Assembly (NCBI GenBank): GCA_036971475.1
Contig: JBAIZL010000005.1
Location: forward strand, 172,261,386 to 172,325,385
Origin: Prosapia bicincta
Lineage: Eukaryota; Arthropoda; Insecta; Hemiptera; Cercopidae
Length of the DNA: 64,000 nt
Direction of reading: 5' to 3'
The notes beneath the pieces are model-generated. The model did no database searches. It saw only the letters and a list, made by a program, of their open reading frames with translations, and was not told the DNA's origin. The translations under genes were made by a program, and so were the position numbers. Positions within the stretch are counted from its first letter, which is position 1, and the number at the start of each line of letters is the position of its first letter. Below, in pieces: positions 1 through 12,500 of this stretch.

Positions 1-3000
1 CTTTAGGTTATATATAACCTAAAGTTTATTTTGATTTTATAATTTCTGTTGTTTTCCAGAACACGTGAGGTCACATATTTTAAAAAAATGTTTCTTATTC
101 CTGTTTTATTTAAATTCCTGCTTTTAAAAATTCTTTAAATTTTTTAATAATTATTACTGTAATATTTATTGGCACATTAGATGTACTTCTTTATTTGCCT
201 ACAAATTCAGTATTAAAAACAATCAACTCAGTTAAAAAGGAGGACATGACTACTTTATGTAATTATGGGGGGAGGGGGTAGGTACTATTGTTATCGGTTT
301 GTTATGGAAGGGGGAGAGGATTTTGAAAATCATCCATTTTAGCTTAATACAAAAATGACACCCACATTTCAAAAACAAGGTTATATTTGTATTTAAAGTA
401 GGATACATTTTTAATTTGACTTTCTGGGATATTTTTTCTTAATACAGTGATGGGTAGGTAGATTTCTTAGATAATCAACGAGCAATTAATAATTAACCCA
501 AAATAATTTTAAATTTTTGATAACAAAATTGTAAATAGTGGTTAAAGCCAAAGTTACTTATTGATATATAAACACAACCTCTTTTCACAAATACACTCCT
601 TTATCAATTAATTGTCGGCAAATTACTACACATGTTACTGCATTGCTATAAAGTTATATATATCTATAAAGTACATGATTATGATAGATTTGGTTTAAAC
701 AGAAACTATAGTATTAAAAAAGGCATTTTATTTAAACAAGTTATATAGTTAACCTTGAGTTTTGAGTCTGATTAAGTATATTTGCACAATGTAGATATAA
801 AAGGCTCTTTCTAATAAAATACAGTTGTTTTCTTCATATCTTTTCATATTAAGTAGTAGTAGTTAAATTGTTATTTTTTTATTTTATGTCTATTTGTCTT
901 ATTTTTATATTTAATTTAACTGCAATAAAATATGTACATTTTAATGCTTAAAAACATTGTAAATTTATAATTTGTATAGATTTGTAGTTACTCTATAGAC
1001 ATTTAAAATCATGACAAAAATGTTGTATGAAATTGTTTTATCACTGGTGTAAATTTTAACAAGTTTAATTGAATTTAACTTAATTTTCAATTCGGATTTA
1101 TGTCTTAATTTTCAATGCTTTGTTCGTTAAATATTAGTCTACAAATTGCTTCATTTTTATATAATCAACTGTATTCTTACCATATACTATGTTGGTACAT
1201 TGTAAATTACATCTATTGTTATTTTATGTATTGTTGAATAGTGTTCTTTATCATAAGGAAACAATCAATTTATAATTTTTTAGAAACAATTTAAATTGTT
1301 TGAGTTATGTTTGCATTTTTCAAATATTAAAGCTCTGTTAATGGTTTTCAATAATTAATTAAAACCTGCAACTGTTGGTTTGTAAACATCAAGGTATTTA
1401 ATAACACTTTGAATTAAGTTAATTGTTAAATTTTGTGAATAAATAACAATTAAAATAAGTTTATTTCGCAATACTTGATACAATGGGGTTTAACTTTTTT
1501 TCTTGTTCACATGTATTACTAAAAGTACTTTTAACAAGAAACAGGTACCTTCAAATGCTGCAAAACATAAATACTGCTTAATAAGTGACATGAATGATGG
1601 TGTGGAAAACAAATCTGTACTCTAGATACATAATATTGAAAAAAATATTCTTTACATATATTAAAATATATATAGAAAGTATATCATTAAGATAGATTTG
1701 GTTTTGAAAACAAATAAAGTGTAAACTTTCTTTACATAAAATTTAGCGTTTCTAATTTAAAACACAGAGTGCATTGTCAGGAGTACATGAATAAATATGG
1801 AGTTTGTCCAATGTCACAATGTTGAGATTGCATTAAAGTAAGTGTGTTCAATCTTCTTCTTTATCATCTTATTACATTTCACTCCTAGCACATGTAGAAC
1901 AGGATATCAGTCAGATTTTTGGTGATTGCATGTAATACGATACTGTGTATTTACAAATGTTGACATCTGTATGTTACTAATCATATAAAAAAAAATGTCA
2001 TCATGATATAAACTGACATTTGCACTATTTATCATATTCAGCTACTTGGTATTCATCAGGAGTTTGTTTTAGCTACAGGTAGTCTTTATGGAGTCCCATG
2101 TTTTTGCATTCTGTGAGTCCCATTGTTAAATTTATTAATTTGGTTTACTGCTGTTACAATTATAAAACTTGTTTATCTAATCCCATTCAGACAAATGCTT
2201 CCAAATTTATCATACTCAAAAAACTTTTTAGATTTTTTAGGATGTAAAATGTATAAACTCCCACAAAATTGTTTAATTTTTTTAATCCTTATATATATTT
2301 ATGAATTTAAATTTAAATAGAGCTTTTGAACAAATAAAAAAAAGTTAACTTTACACACTTTTTCTGCACCTGCAGTAAATAGGCAGATACATATGCAGTG
2401 TGCTAAGAGAACTTAACAAGTTTTGTAGTTACTCCTTAGGTTGAAAAAATTTATGGATGCATATATGCATCCTTAGATACAAAAAAGGATTACCTTTACA
2501 CATTATTTACATTCTGTTTATGAAGCGTGATAATGTCAAGATAGCAGTGTTGTGTCTGTTATTGTGAATAGATATGTAGTTTTATCAATTTTCACCCATC
2601 ACAATTTGAATGTTATTGTTACTATAGATATATTTTTGGGTTACTAAATCTGACCTAACTAAATACTCTGTACATTTACTGTAACTTGTGTTTATATTAT
2701 CATAGTAATGTAAAGTGAACAATTTTCGACTGTTTTGTAGGGGCTGTTACATTAATCCTTATTTTTTAAATTGCAAAATTGTATGCAGCATTTATGTTTT
2801 GTGGTGCCGAATCACCTGGTTTTTTTATTTAGAATTTATTTTGTAGTAATATGTATGAAAATAATTGAAGTTCAGTACTATTTAGTCAAGTATACAGTTT
2901 ATTCTTTTTTAAAATGTATTGTTCAGTATAAGTTGAAAAAAAAATTTAAGTCTGAGGGAAAACGGCATACTTTTTTATTCTTGAATTTTGTAGTCCATTA

Positions 3001-3015
3001 TGTTTGGTGAATCTT
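1..3015. other. AT-rich intergenic DNA
   Basis: No gene or recognisable transposon coding is seen here. Short open frames at 2123-2320 and 2771-3010 have low-complexity composition and no motif. A short self-complementary stretch lies at about 2453-2472. The segment is upstream of ZFAND4 and ends at the left edge of a Penelope-derived palindrome. Confidence 0.6.
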
Positions 3016-4076
3016 ATTAATCACTTTAACAATAGTTTATAACTATCCGAACTTTAAATTTTGTAAATTTATTAAAACTTACTGAGACAGAACGTTTTCG
3101 ATCTCTATGTACCGATCTTCATCAGTGTCTTCTGCTTGGAGTTGTCAGGTCAAGCGGTGACGGTTTTAAAGGTAGGTTTTTGATAGTATCAAAGAGTATG
3201 TGTGATTTGTATTGTGTTTGTTCATTTAATATGTTTGTACTTTGTGTTTGTTTTTGTGTGTCTGTAAATTTTATATTGTTCTAGTGTGTTGAGATGTGGT
3301 ACTTTTTTGTTGATGTGTAGGATTTCTAGGTTATGGTAAATGTCTGTGTATTTGTGTTTTGTTTCTTTTACGTGATTGTAAAATGTTGAGTTGGTGTTCT
3401 GTTTGTGTTCCTCGACTCTTTGTTTAAAGCTGCGAACTGTTTGTCCAATGTAGAATTTGTTTCATTCATCGCAGTTCAGTTTATATACTTCTGGTGCTTG
3501 TAGTTTATCTTTGTTGTTGGTGTTGTGTTGTATTTTGTATTGTAATTTGTTATTAATAATAGTAATACAAAATACAACACAACACTAACATCAAAGACAA
3601 ACAACAAGCACCAGGCGTATACAAACTGAACTGCAACGAATGTAACAAATTCTACATTTTACAAACAGGTTGCAGCTTTTAACAAAGAGCCGAGGAACAC
3701 AAACAGAACACCAACTCAACATTTTACAATCACATAAAAGAAATAGGACACAAATACACAGTCATTTACCATAATCTAGAAATCCTACACATCAACAAAA
3801 AAAACCGCAGCATCTCAACACACTAGAACAATATGAAATTTACAGACACACAAAAACACAAAGTACAAACATATTAAACGAACAAATCACACATACTCTT
3901 TGATACTATCGAAAACCTACCTTTAAAACCGTCACCGCTTGACCCAACATCTCCAAGCAGTAGACACTGATGAAGATCGGCACATAGCGATCGAAATCGT
4001 TCTGTCTCAGTAATTTTTAACAAATTTACTAAATATAAAGTTCGGATAGTCATAAACTATTGTTTAAGTGATTAAT
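3016..4076. repeat. PLE-derived palindrome, copy a (GIY-YIG coding in both arms)
   Basis: Two arms of about 500 bp are inverted around position 3553. The left arm reads as a Penelope-like element (PLE) 3' part on the - strand and the right arm reads the same on the + strand. The right arm translates, with breaks, to the C-terminal GIY-YIG nuclease region (KLNCNECNKFYI, then AEEHK, then LEILHINKK). Both outer ends carry the shared end sequence ATTAATCAC...AACAATAGTTTATAACTA...CGAACTTT. A CTGATGA...CGAAA hammerhead-like motif lies in each arm. Both arms have frameshifts and stops, so the copy is non-coding. It is not a simple MITE because the arms contain PLE protein coding. Confidence 0.8.
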
Positions 4077-4095
4077 ACTTTTTTATCTAAATATT

Positions 4096-4610
4096 TTATT
4101 TTTAGACTACAAAATGGATGAACAAGGAAAATAGTAGTGCTAATCAATTGAAGAAATAAAATCCTGATACTTACCATAAATATAAAAATAAAAGGGCTGC
4201 AGATCTATAGAAAGCAAAAAGGAAGACTGCCTGGTTTGCAGAAAAAAGAAAGAAAGAGATACAAAAAGGCTTTAAAAGTGCTAATAAAATTGGAAAGCAA
4301 GGATGCAAGTGTACAAGGTCTAGTTCTGAGGTAAGGGCAGCATGTGTAATTAAATCTTCTCTTAGTAGTGATAAATCATTTAGAAAGGCAATTTGGAAAA
4401 CTTTAAAGATTCTGCCTAAATTTCTGACACTCCTTTAAAGACAGTTGTCAAAGGACTTGTTCTGCGAGTTTGTGTCACAGTACCAGAATAAATGGAGACA
4501 TCTGTTTGCAAGGATTTGTACAAAGCTGTCAAAGATACTGAAAAGTGGAAGATCATACATAGAACAAATGTTGTTTATACATTGAACAAATATAGTTTAT
4601 ACATAATTAC
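4096..4610 (+). pseudogene. Degenerate lysine-rich coding remnant
   Basis: With several frameshifts, the + strand gives lysine-rich peptide such as KKTAWFAEKRKKEIQKGF and later LKILPKFPDTPLKTVVKGL. This resembles basic, SPRK-type segments of uncharacterised repeat-encoded proteins in arthropods, but I cannot name the family. No continuous frame survives. It abuts the right edge of the PLE palindrome, so it may be part of the host repeat into which that element inserted. Confidence 0.3.
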
Positions 4611-6379
4611 CCAGGAATGAAGGATACTATTGCTGGGAGAAAGGTACAATTCAAAACCATTATCTTACAGTTTTTATGATAAAGGTTATTTTTCATATTT
4701 AAGAAGGAAAACAATAATTTTAAAATATAATTTTCAAAAGTATCTTAAAAATATTCTTTTTTTAAAATATTCCTTTGAACAGTGTAAAGGCAAAATATAC
4801 ACACTATTATCCTAAAACCACTTCATTTTTCTTTCTCCAAGTCATTTTATGACACTTTTTTTTTGTAATAGCACTTTAACTTTCCAATAATGGCAAAGTA
4901 ATTGTAAAAAGTGTAAACATGAAAATGTAGGATTAAGGGTGAAATTTGTATTGGTGAGTTATTTGAAATGATGTTCCCAAATTGTGTTTTATGTTAATTT
5001 AAAAAGTATAATATTCAAGGTGACAGAAGTGAGAGTATGTGAAAATAAGTTATTGAAATTGATTTTACAGTGCCATATAGGTGTTAAAATCACAATTAAG
5101 TATTATGGTTTGATGAAAATCAAATTAAGTAACAAAGAATGTGTCTTCTTTTAGAAATATAGAAGTGCCTAAAAAACTGGTGGTTTGGTGGTAGGGGTAA
5201 ATGAACAAAATATAGCCCAATGAAGTTATGAAAATTTGTAATAAAAAAGATCGACGATTGTCATGAATCCTGTCAGTGAAAAGAGGGACTGTTTTAAGTA
5301 TGCATTCCTCTTTCAACATTTTTAAGGAAGAAATAATAACAAAATTTGGAATGACTAAGATAGGGAGAGGTATAGAAAATAATTTAAAAACCACTAGTCA
5401 TTTCAAATATTAAAATATATTGTGTTTAATAGTTTTATTATTTTTGTTTGTTAATGTTAAAACAAATTATAGCAAAATATAAAACTCTTGAATTTTGTAG
5501 TCCATTACGTTTGGTGAAACTTAATTAATTACTTTTACAAAATGTAAAAACTAGAAGTTTTATTACCAGCCTTAAACATGCTTAAAATCAATGTAAACCT
5601 ACTATTAAATTTTAAAGGTAGGGCGGATTAGAAAATTCTAAGTAGCGCTTAAATACTTAAAAGCATTATAATTAGTAGAGATTTTTTATTTTTATTTTGG
5701 TTCTGATCCCCTGAAGGGGATTAGCAAACAGTGAAGTTCCTTTACTTTTCCTTTCTTTTCTTACAATTTTCTTTTACCCAATACTTCTGTTGCATTATTT
5801 TTGTTTAACAGAATGTGCTATTTTCATGATGGAGATTTAATCAGGATTTTTTAAAGGGCAGAAAAATTTTACGATTAAAATAAAAATATTTCAACAGTTT
5901 AAATTTTTTAAGTGATTTAGATTTATTTCTCCATATTGTTAGTAATGGCAAAGTAAATATAATGTTATGTAACTACTTTGTGTCTATTAGAGTAATGAAG
6001 GGGAATAATGATTTTACCATTAGAATTTGTAGTTTAAAAACTTGTCAAATATTCAAACATATCTAAAACAGGGATAAAATAAATAATCGTTATTAAATAG
6101 GAATCATGATTCTAATGGGAGTCTTATAAAAGTTATTGTTTCTAAGAATTATATTTTGGGGATTGTTTCTTTATATTGTAATTGTATTATATTGCAAATT
6201 GATTCTTTTCTTCTTTGAGAAAATTGTAATTAGAAAAATTTTTCAGATCATCCTCACCAAATTAAAGCCTTTTATAATATCTGAATCCATTTGACAACGA
6301 GCTATCCAATGCTTTTTATAAACTCTTTATTTGCATCTTATTTTGAACTTACATAAAAGTCCAGGAGTGAGAAGTGTTG
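4611..6379. other. Intergenic, upstream flank of ZFAND4
   Basis: AT-rich with no convincing ORF. At about 5490-5545 lies a solitary fragment of the sequence that flanks the PLE palindromes elsewhere (GAATTTTGTAGTCCATTACG followed by GGTGAA.CTTA). An upstream in-frame TGA at 6368-6370 bounds the ZFAND4 start. The promoter was not identified. Confidence 0.5.
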
Positions 6380-6539
6380 ATGATGTCTTCCCATGATTAT
6401 CAGTATCCATTGAAATATCATGAAGAAGCACAGTTGATGGCCTTATTTATTGAAACTTTGACAGGAACAACATTTGAAGTTACAGTATCCCCTCACGATA
6501 CTGTTATATCAATCAAGGCAAAGATCCAGCGTATTGAAG
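6380..6539 (+). CDS. ZFAND4: ZFAND4 exon 1
   Basis: Encodes the N-terminus and first half of the ubiquitin-like fold, ending KIQRIE plus one base of a Gly codon. The donor is G|GTTTGA, weaker than consensus. It joins to exon 2 to complete EGIPVSQQ. Confidence 0.9.
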
Positions 6540-9500
6540 GTTTGATTTGTAAATTAACCAATATTTTTAACATATTTAATATAAAGTCATTAATATATAC
6601 TTTAGCATAATTTTAGAAATTACTTAAATTTCATAAAATTCCTTTAAAAAATTTCAATATAAAACCAGGTAAACATTTTAATTTGTAATAAATATAATAT
6701 GGAAGAAAAAATAATAACTATTTTATGCATTATTTAAATTTATTCTAATCCATGAAAGTAATTTCTAATTAATGGTTTTTTCATAATTACTATTGAATTT
6801 GTGACAAAAAAAGAAACAAATCAATATTAAATGAATAGTAATCGTATTTATTGTTTTGAATTAGTATAGTTATTTTCTCTTAATCATAAAATTGTGTTAT
6901 AATATACATTTGTTAATTAGGTATCCCAGTGTCACAACAACACTTGCTATACAATCTTAAGGAATTGGAGGATTCAGCGTTTTTGAAGGATTATTCTTTG
7001 CATGATGGTGCTACAGTTAAACTAGTTTTATCTATGCGTGGTGGCCCAATAAGCACAGTTCGCCGCATTCTTCCTCTAGATGATGCAGCATGGAGAGAAT
7101 TAGTTAATCTTAACAAGTAAGGGAATTAATTGTTTATTAAATTAACTAAGTTAAACATATCATGCTTGGTTTTCCTCTACAGAATTTATTTTAAATTATG
7201 AAGGTTAAAACAAAACTATTTTCAAATTTAACATTTTTAAAATGAATGCAAATCTTAACTAAAGAAAAATGCAGAGAAATTATTTAGAAATGAAAAGATG
7301 AACTTGAAATTCTAAGTAATGTATGTTTATATGGAGAGTAAGCTGATAGGCACAGTAAAGCATAAAACTGGTGTTGTATATATAGAAATCATGACAAACT
7401 GTGGTTATAGCAGCTCTGTAGTTCTTTGCAATTCTTTCTTTGAGCAGATACAGTATCATAACTAAGACCTTAAACGTTATATTTATGGAAATATTAATAA
7501 ACACTAAACATTGACTAACACTCTTTGCACATTACTATCTAATCGCTGCATGAATCGTCAGCTTCAGTTGAACATCTGTATTTTTTTTTTTTTAATGAGA
7601 ATGGATACAGTATGTTAAAATTTTTTTCAACATTAAAATTTGGCTTTTAGGGGATCCCAAAAATAACAGGAAAAGTGTAGCTGGAGCTCACAAGTTGTAG
7701 TAACTTCCGCCGCTAGCAGGAAGTAGACGTGACCTTGCTTAGTCAGTCTATCAGCAGGCATCGCTGTGAGAGGTTGCTTTTGGTTGTGCAAGCTTTTATT
7801 TAAAGTTGCTAATAGTTAATTTGTCAGTGTTTAAGAAAAGTGGTTTTCAAGAACAACGTTCATCAGTGAAGTTTTATTTTCTCTTAGGAAAACTGCAGCA
7901 GAAACTGTTGTAAACTGTTAAAATCAGCTTTCAAAGAAGACGCTATGAGTAAAACAAGTCTATCTGCAACCGGTTATCACGATTTAAAAATGGCAACATG
8001 TCAACAGCAGACTTCCCTCAACCTAAATTTTTATTTAGTATTGTGTTTAGGGTAGGACTATCCAGAAACTAACTGCCATGTATGTTTAGGACGAGATGAA
8101 GGGGCAGTAGCACTGCCATGTTGATATTGGTTTGCTCAGTGGTTCAGTAGGCTTTTAATTGAGCAAGGTGGAGCATCTTAAGTTCAAGTGTTGCAACTCG
8201 ACATGAGTGCCATAATAGAATATCCCGCCAAGTGTGAAGTGCATGGTGTTATAAGATTTCTTTGGGCAAAACATCACTCAGCAGCCGAAATTCATTGTAA
8301 ATTGTAGAGGAATTGTGACATTATGAGTAAAGGTGTAGTCCTTTAATGGGTGTTTTTTTTTTTTTTTTTTTAATGGAAGAAATATTCCCGATAATGAAAG
8401 GAGAGGTTTTCCTTCTCTTGTCAGTGATGACCTACTGAACAAAGTGAATCAAAAAGCTCGTGAGAATCTTCGCTTCACTTTCCTGACATTTCTCGGAATC
8501 TTTTACATCTGATAGTGACAGAAAAACTAAGCTACCACAACTTTTGTGCTTGTTGGGTACCAAAACTGCTAACAACCGCAAAACAAAAAGAACGAGTTAT
8601 TGTAATAGACTTTCTTTCTCGGTATGACTTTGAAGGGGAAGAATTTTTTAACAGTGTTGTTACTGGTGATGAGACTTGGGTGCCCTATGTGAATACTGAG
8701 ACAAAACAGCAGTTAATGCAACGGAGACATACTGCTTCTCCAAGCAAGCCAAAGAAAGCCTGTCAAACTTTGTCAGAGAGGAAAGTCAGATACAGTTTTT
8801 TGGAATGTTAAGGCCATCTTATTCTTTGATTTTATGGAACATACTACATCAATCACTTCTCCAGTCTATTGTGAAAATTTGAAAAGAGCGATTCAAAACA
8901 AGCTTCATCTACATCTGACATGTATGTGATGTTTGGGCATGACAAACGCTAGCACTCACATAGCTCGAATAACAAATGAACATTTGGTCAAGTTCATGTG
9001 GGGCGTTTTTGTTCATGCACCCCTATAGCCTAAACTTAGCTCCTATTGACTTTCACTGGATCTCATACGTGAAGTGGTTGCTTGCATCTGAGTGGTAAGT
9101 CAATGACGAAGAGCTTCAAAACGCCGTTACAGGTTGGCAACATTCACAGGCGGCAAATTTTTACACAGAGGGAACAGTAATTCCTTGTTATTCCCAAGTG
9201 TTAAGTTCGCCAAACTTAACATGAATTTTTGCTGTTCTGCATGTTTTCAAATGTCGATCGTAACTCTAGGGTGATTTTGACCGTTTCCCCTTTACAAATA
9301 CTTATTATTAGTACCAACGCTAAGTCCCTTTCCCTTTTGGGAATGGCTTTGCTTGGTTTCCTGATTCATCATCAATAGCAGGCATTTGATGCACTGATGA
9401 AATTAAAATCACAGCTCTCGATCTCTTTGGAACATATGAAAGAAGGGTAAATTTTACAGTATATCCATATGTAGACGATTTTTCTTCCCGATTATTGAGT

Positions 9501-12500
9501 GGTTAAAACTGATTTGGAATCTTTATCTTATTTTTTTTTAGAGTACCAACATAAGTAAGATCTCTTTTGAGAAGTTCCTATACAATTTTAATCAAACTAA
9601 ATCAATTGTGAGTCCTAATATTACGCTGTGTCCCTTCATTTGGCTTTACTAGTTTTTTCACTGCTTGGGAAAAAATGAGAATCTTTTTTCTTTGTCAGAT
9701 GTTTTGGTATCATATCCTTTTTGGCAGTAGATGTATCCATTATAAACATAATGTGTCCTTGTGTCTGTCATGCATAAAACCTTTATGCCATACTTGGCAG
9801 GTTTTTTGGGCATATACATTTTGAAAGAGCAGCGTCCTCGAAAAGACGCTAGCTTTTTGTCGACACTCATTGTTTGTGCTGGAGAGTAAAGATCTTGAGA
9901 GCTCTTTATAAACTTGTTGAATAAAAAAACCACTGCAGCTGCTGGATCGTCCTGTCTTTCTTTGCGGTCATCCGGGACATTGGACCGTAGAGCTATTAAC
10001 AAAAACAGATATCTATTTCTACTCATTGTGCAATGAAAAATATCCTGCCTTATTCCATCAGTTACAAACATTCTGTTGATTGATTCATTACTAGATTTTA
10101 ATGTGGCTGTATAAAACAAAAGCTCAATAAAGGCTTTTAGCTCCATTAGGTCCCTCAGATAAAACCATTTTTTTGAATAATTTTCTCTGAGAGAGGTAAT
10201 CTTGTTTGTCCACTTTATTATTTCCTCCAACATATCATTTGGAAAGTGTAGACCCCATACTTCGTTAGCAGAAGGTTTATTTCCCAATTCCTTTGTCTTT
10301 TATTCGAGCCCAGGCAGTTGAATAATGATATTGTGACTTCTTCTTATATTCGCAGGAGAGTTTTGTTTCCTCCATTAAAATGGTTCTTTTTTTTTGTTTT
10401 TGTTTTCTTACCTTAGAAGAAATGTTTGTCATTATTTAAAGGACATCGAAGAGAATACTGAATATGGAGCTGTATGAGAGGAGGTTCGTCATACATCTTC
10501 TTCATCACCACATTCTTTGTCATTGGTGTCCTGCTCAGATCCAGAATCTTGATTGCTATGAACGATGTGCTCTTCATTTTCATCGCTATTATAAGGCTCT
10601 TTATGATCTGCTTCTGAAGGAGGCTCCTGTAATACTTTAAAAACCATTTCTTTCAGTTCAGGTTTGAAAAATTGTCCACAAATATTCACTTTTTTAACAC
10701 GGGATCTACCGGATGATGGGCCAGGTATATTGTCTTCAACTATGTCCATTTTGTATATACAAAATTGTTACTATACTATGACACCCCAAATAATAACGTA
10801 GATGTAAATAGACAAAACAATAAAAATGATGAAAAAACGTTTGACACACAAAGTTACTCAACGTGTTACAAATATGTCACTGGAACGAACAATTTACAGA
10901 ACTGACTGATAGGTAGTGGGAGTGGCAATACCTGATAACAGCTTGAAAGTTTTTAATTTCGTGGACATCTCACAGACGTAAAAGGTTAGTTAAGAGTTAA
11001 ATAGTAGAGTCAGGTACCACTTATTTCAGATACATTTTAGACTATTTAGCAGCAATAAATAATTTAGACTGAACATTGTTTTTAATGTAAGGTTGACAAT
11101 TTGTTCTTCACAAAATAATTGTAAGCTCTTTTTACAATTATTGTAATAATAATAGACAAAATTAACATTAACATTATTTTTTGTTGTAATAAATACATTT
11201 TTATGAGCCATAATAGCTTCATTACAAGCCACAACATAACAGTAGTTGATGCTGATAAGACTGTAGTAGCCAGACGAGTGGTTATATTGCTTTGTAGTAT
11301 TCTCAGTGTGTAGTACCTGTTAGTATTGTATTTACAAATACTTCTGATAGTACTTGAGTTTCTGTCACATTGTTGCAGGATTCCACATTATGAAAAGCCC
11401 TATTTCTGCAAAGGAAAAAATTTTCTAAAATTATCATCTGTCACTATGTTGGTTCTAGTAAAATAATTGCAGTTTTTGAAGTACATCTGTTGAAAGTATA
11501 AATAAATTTATAAAAATTTAATTTGTAGAGATGAGATGTTAGACGACCTACCACCTGGATCCAGAATGGCAATTCTGATTTTTCGGGAAGGTGATCATTT
11601 GAATTTATTACGTGTTTTAGAAAATCTGGACGGATCATACTCGCCTTTCTCAGAAATCTGTTGTGGATCATCAATCTGGTAAATAATTTCATCTTAATAT
11701 ATAAAAAAATAGTAAATAATTATTTTACAAAGTAAATTTTAATTGAGATTAAATTTTAAGTGATTAATTTTCAATAAAAGTTTCAAACAATGGTGGAAGG
11801 GAGAACAAATTTTTATTTATTTCATTTGTCCACATAAAAATAAATAATTTAAGGATTTTTAGTGTCAGAACTTTAAATGAACATCAGTGTCTTAAGGAGT
11901 ATGCATGTAGTCTATCAAAAGCCAAAGCTATTTTATTATTGTTAGGTAAACTGAAACAAATTTGTGTGTGTTAGGAAGAAGAGCCATTATAGATTTTCTA
12001 AAATAATAATAATAATAATAAAATGTATTAACCCATTGACCTACCAGTTTCTCTAGGCACTGATCTACAGAGAAAATTTAATTAAATGCTGCTAAAGTAG
12101 GTGTTTTTATTTAAATTCCTTTAGTAACTAGTCAGATTGTTATGCAACATAAGGATTTTTGATACAAACTTCTTCAGTTACAAAAAAAATACATAGTTTG
12201 TAGTTCATAATAATTTTTTATGATAATTTTGTATAAAATTTGAATAGAACATATAGTCTTAAGAAACAGGTTTTGTTCTTTATTTGAATTTCTTTATTAT
12301 TAAAGTTATTATTATTCTTGAATTACTTTCGGTGAATCTTATTAATCACTTAAACAATAGTTTATGACTATCCGAACTTTTTTTTTTAGTAAATTTGTTA
12401 AAACTTACTGAGACCGAACGTTTTCGATCGCTATGTGCCGATTTTCATCAGTGTCTTCTGCTTGGAGATGTTGGGTCAAGCTGTGACGGTTTTAAAGGTA

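Noticed and set aside
7280..7504. Minus-strand open frame in ZFAND4 intron 2
   Set aside because: No motif, no codon bias, no splice context; AT-rich chance frame.
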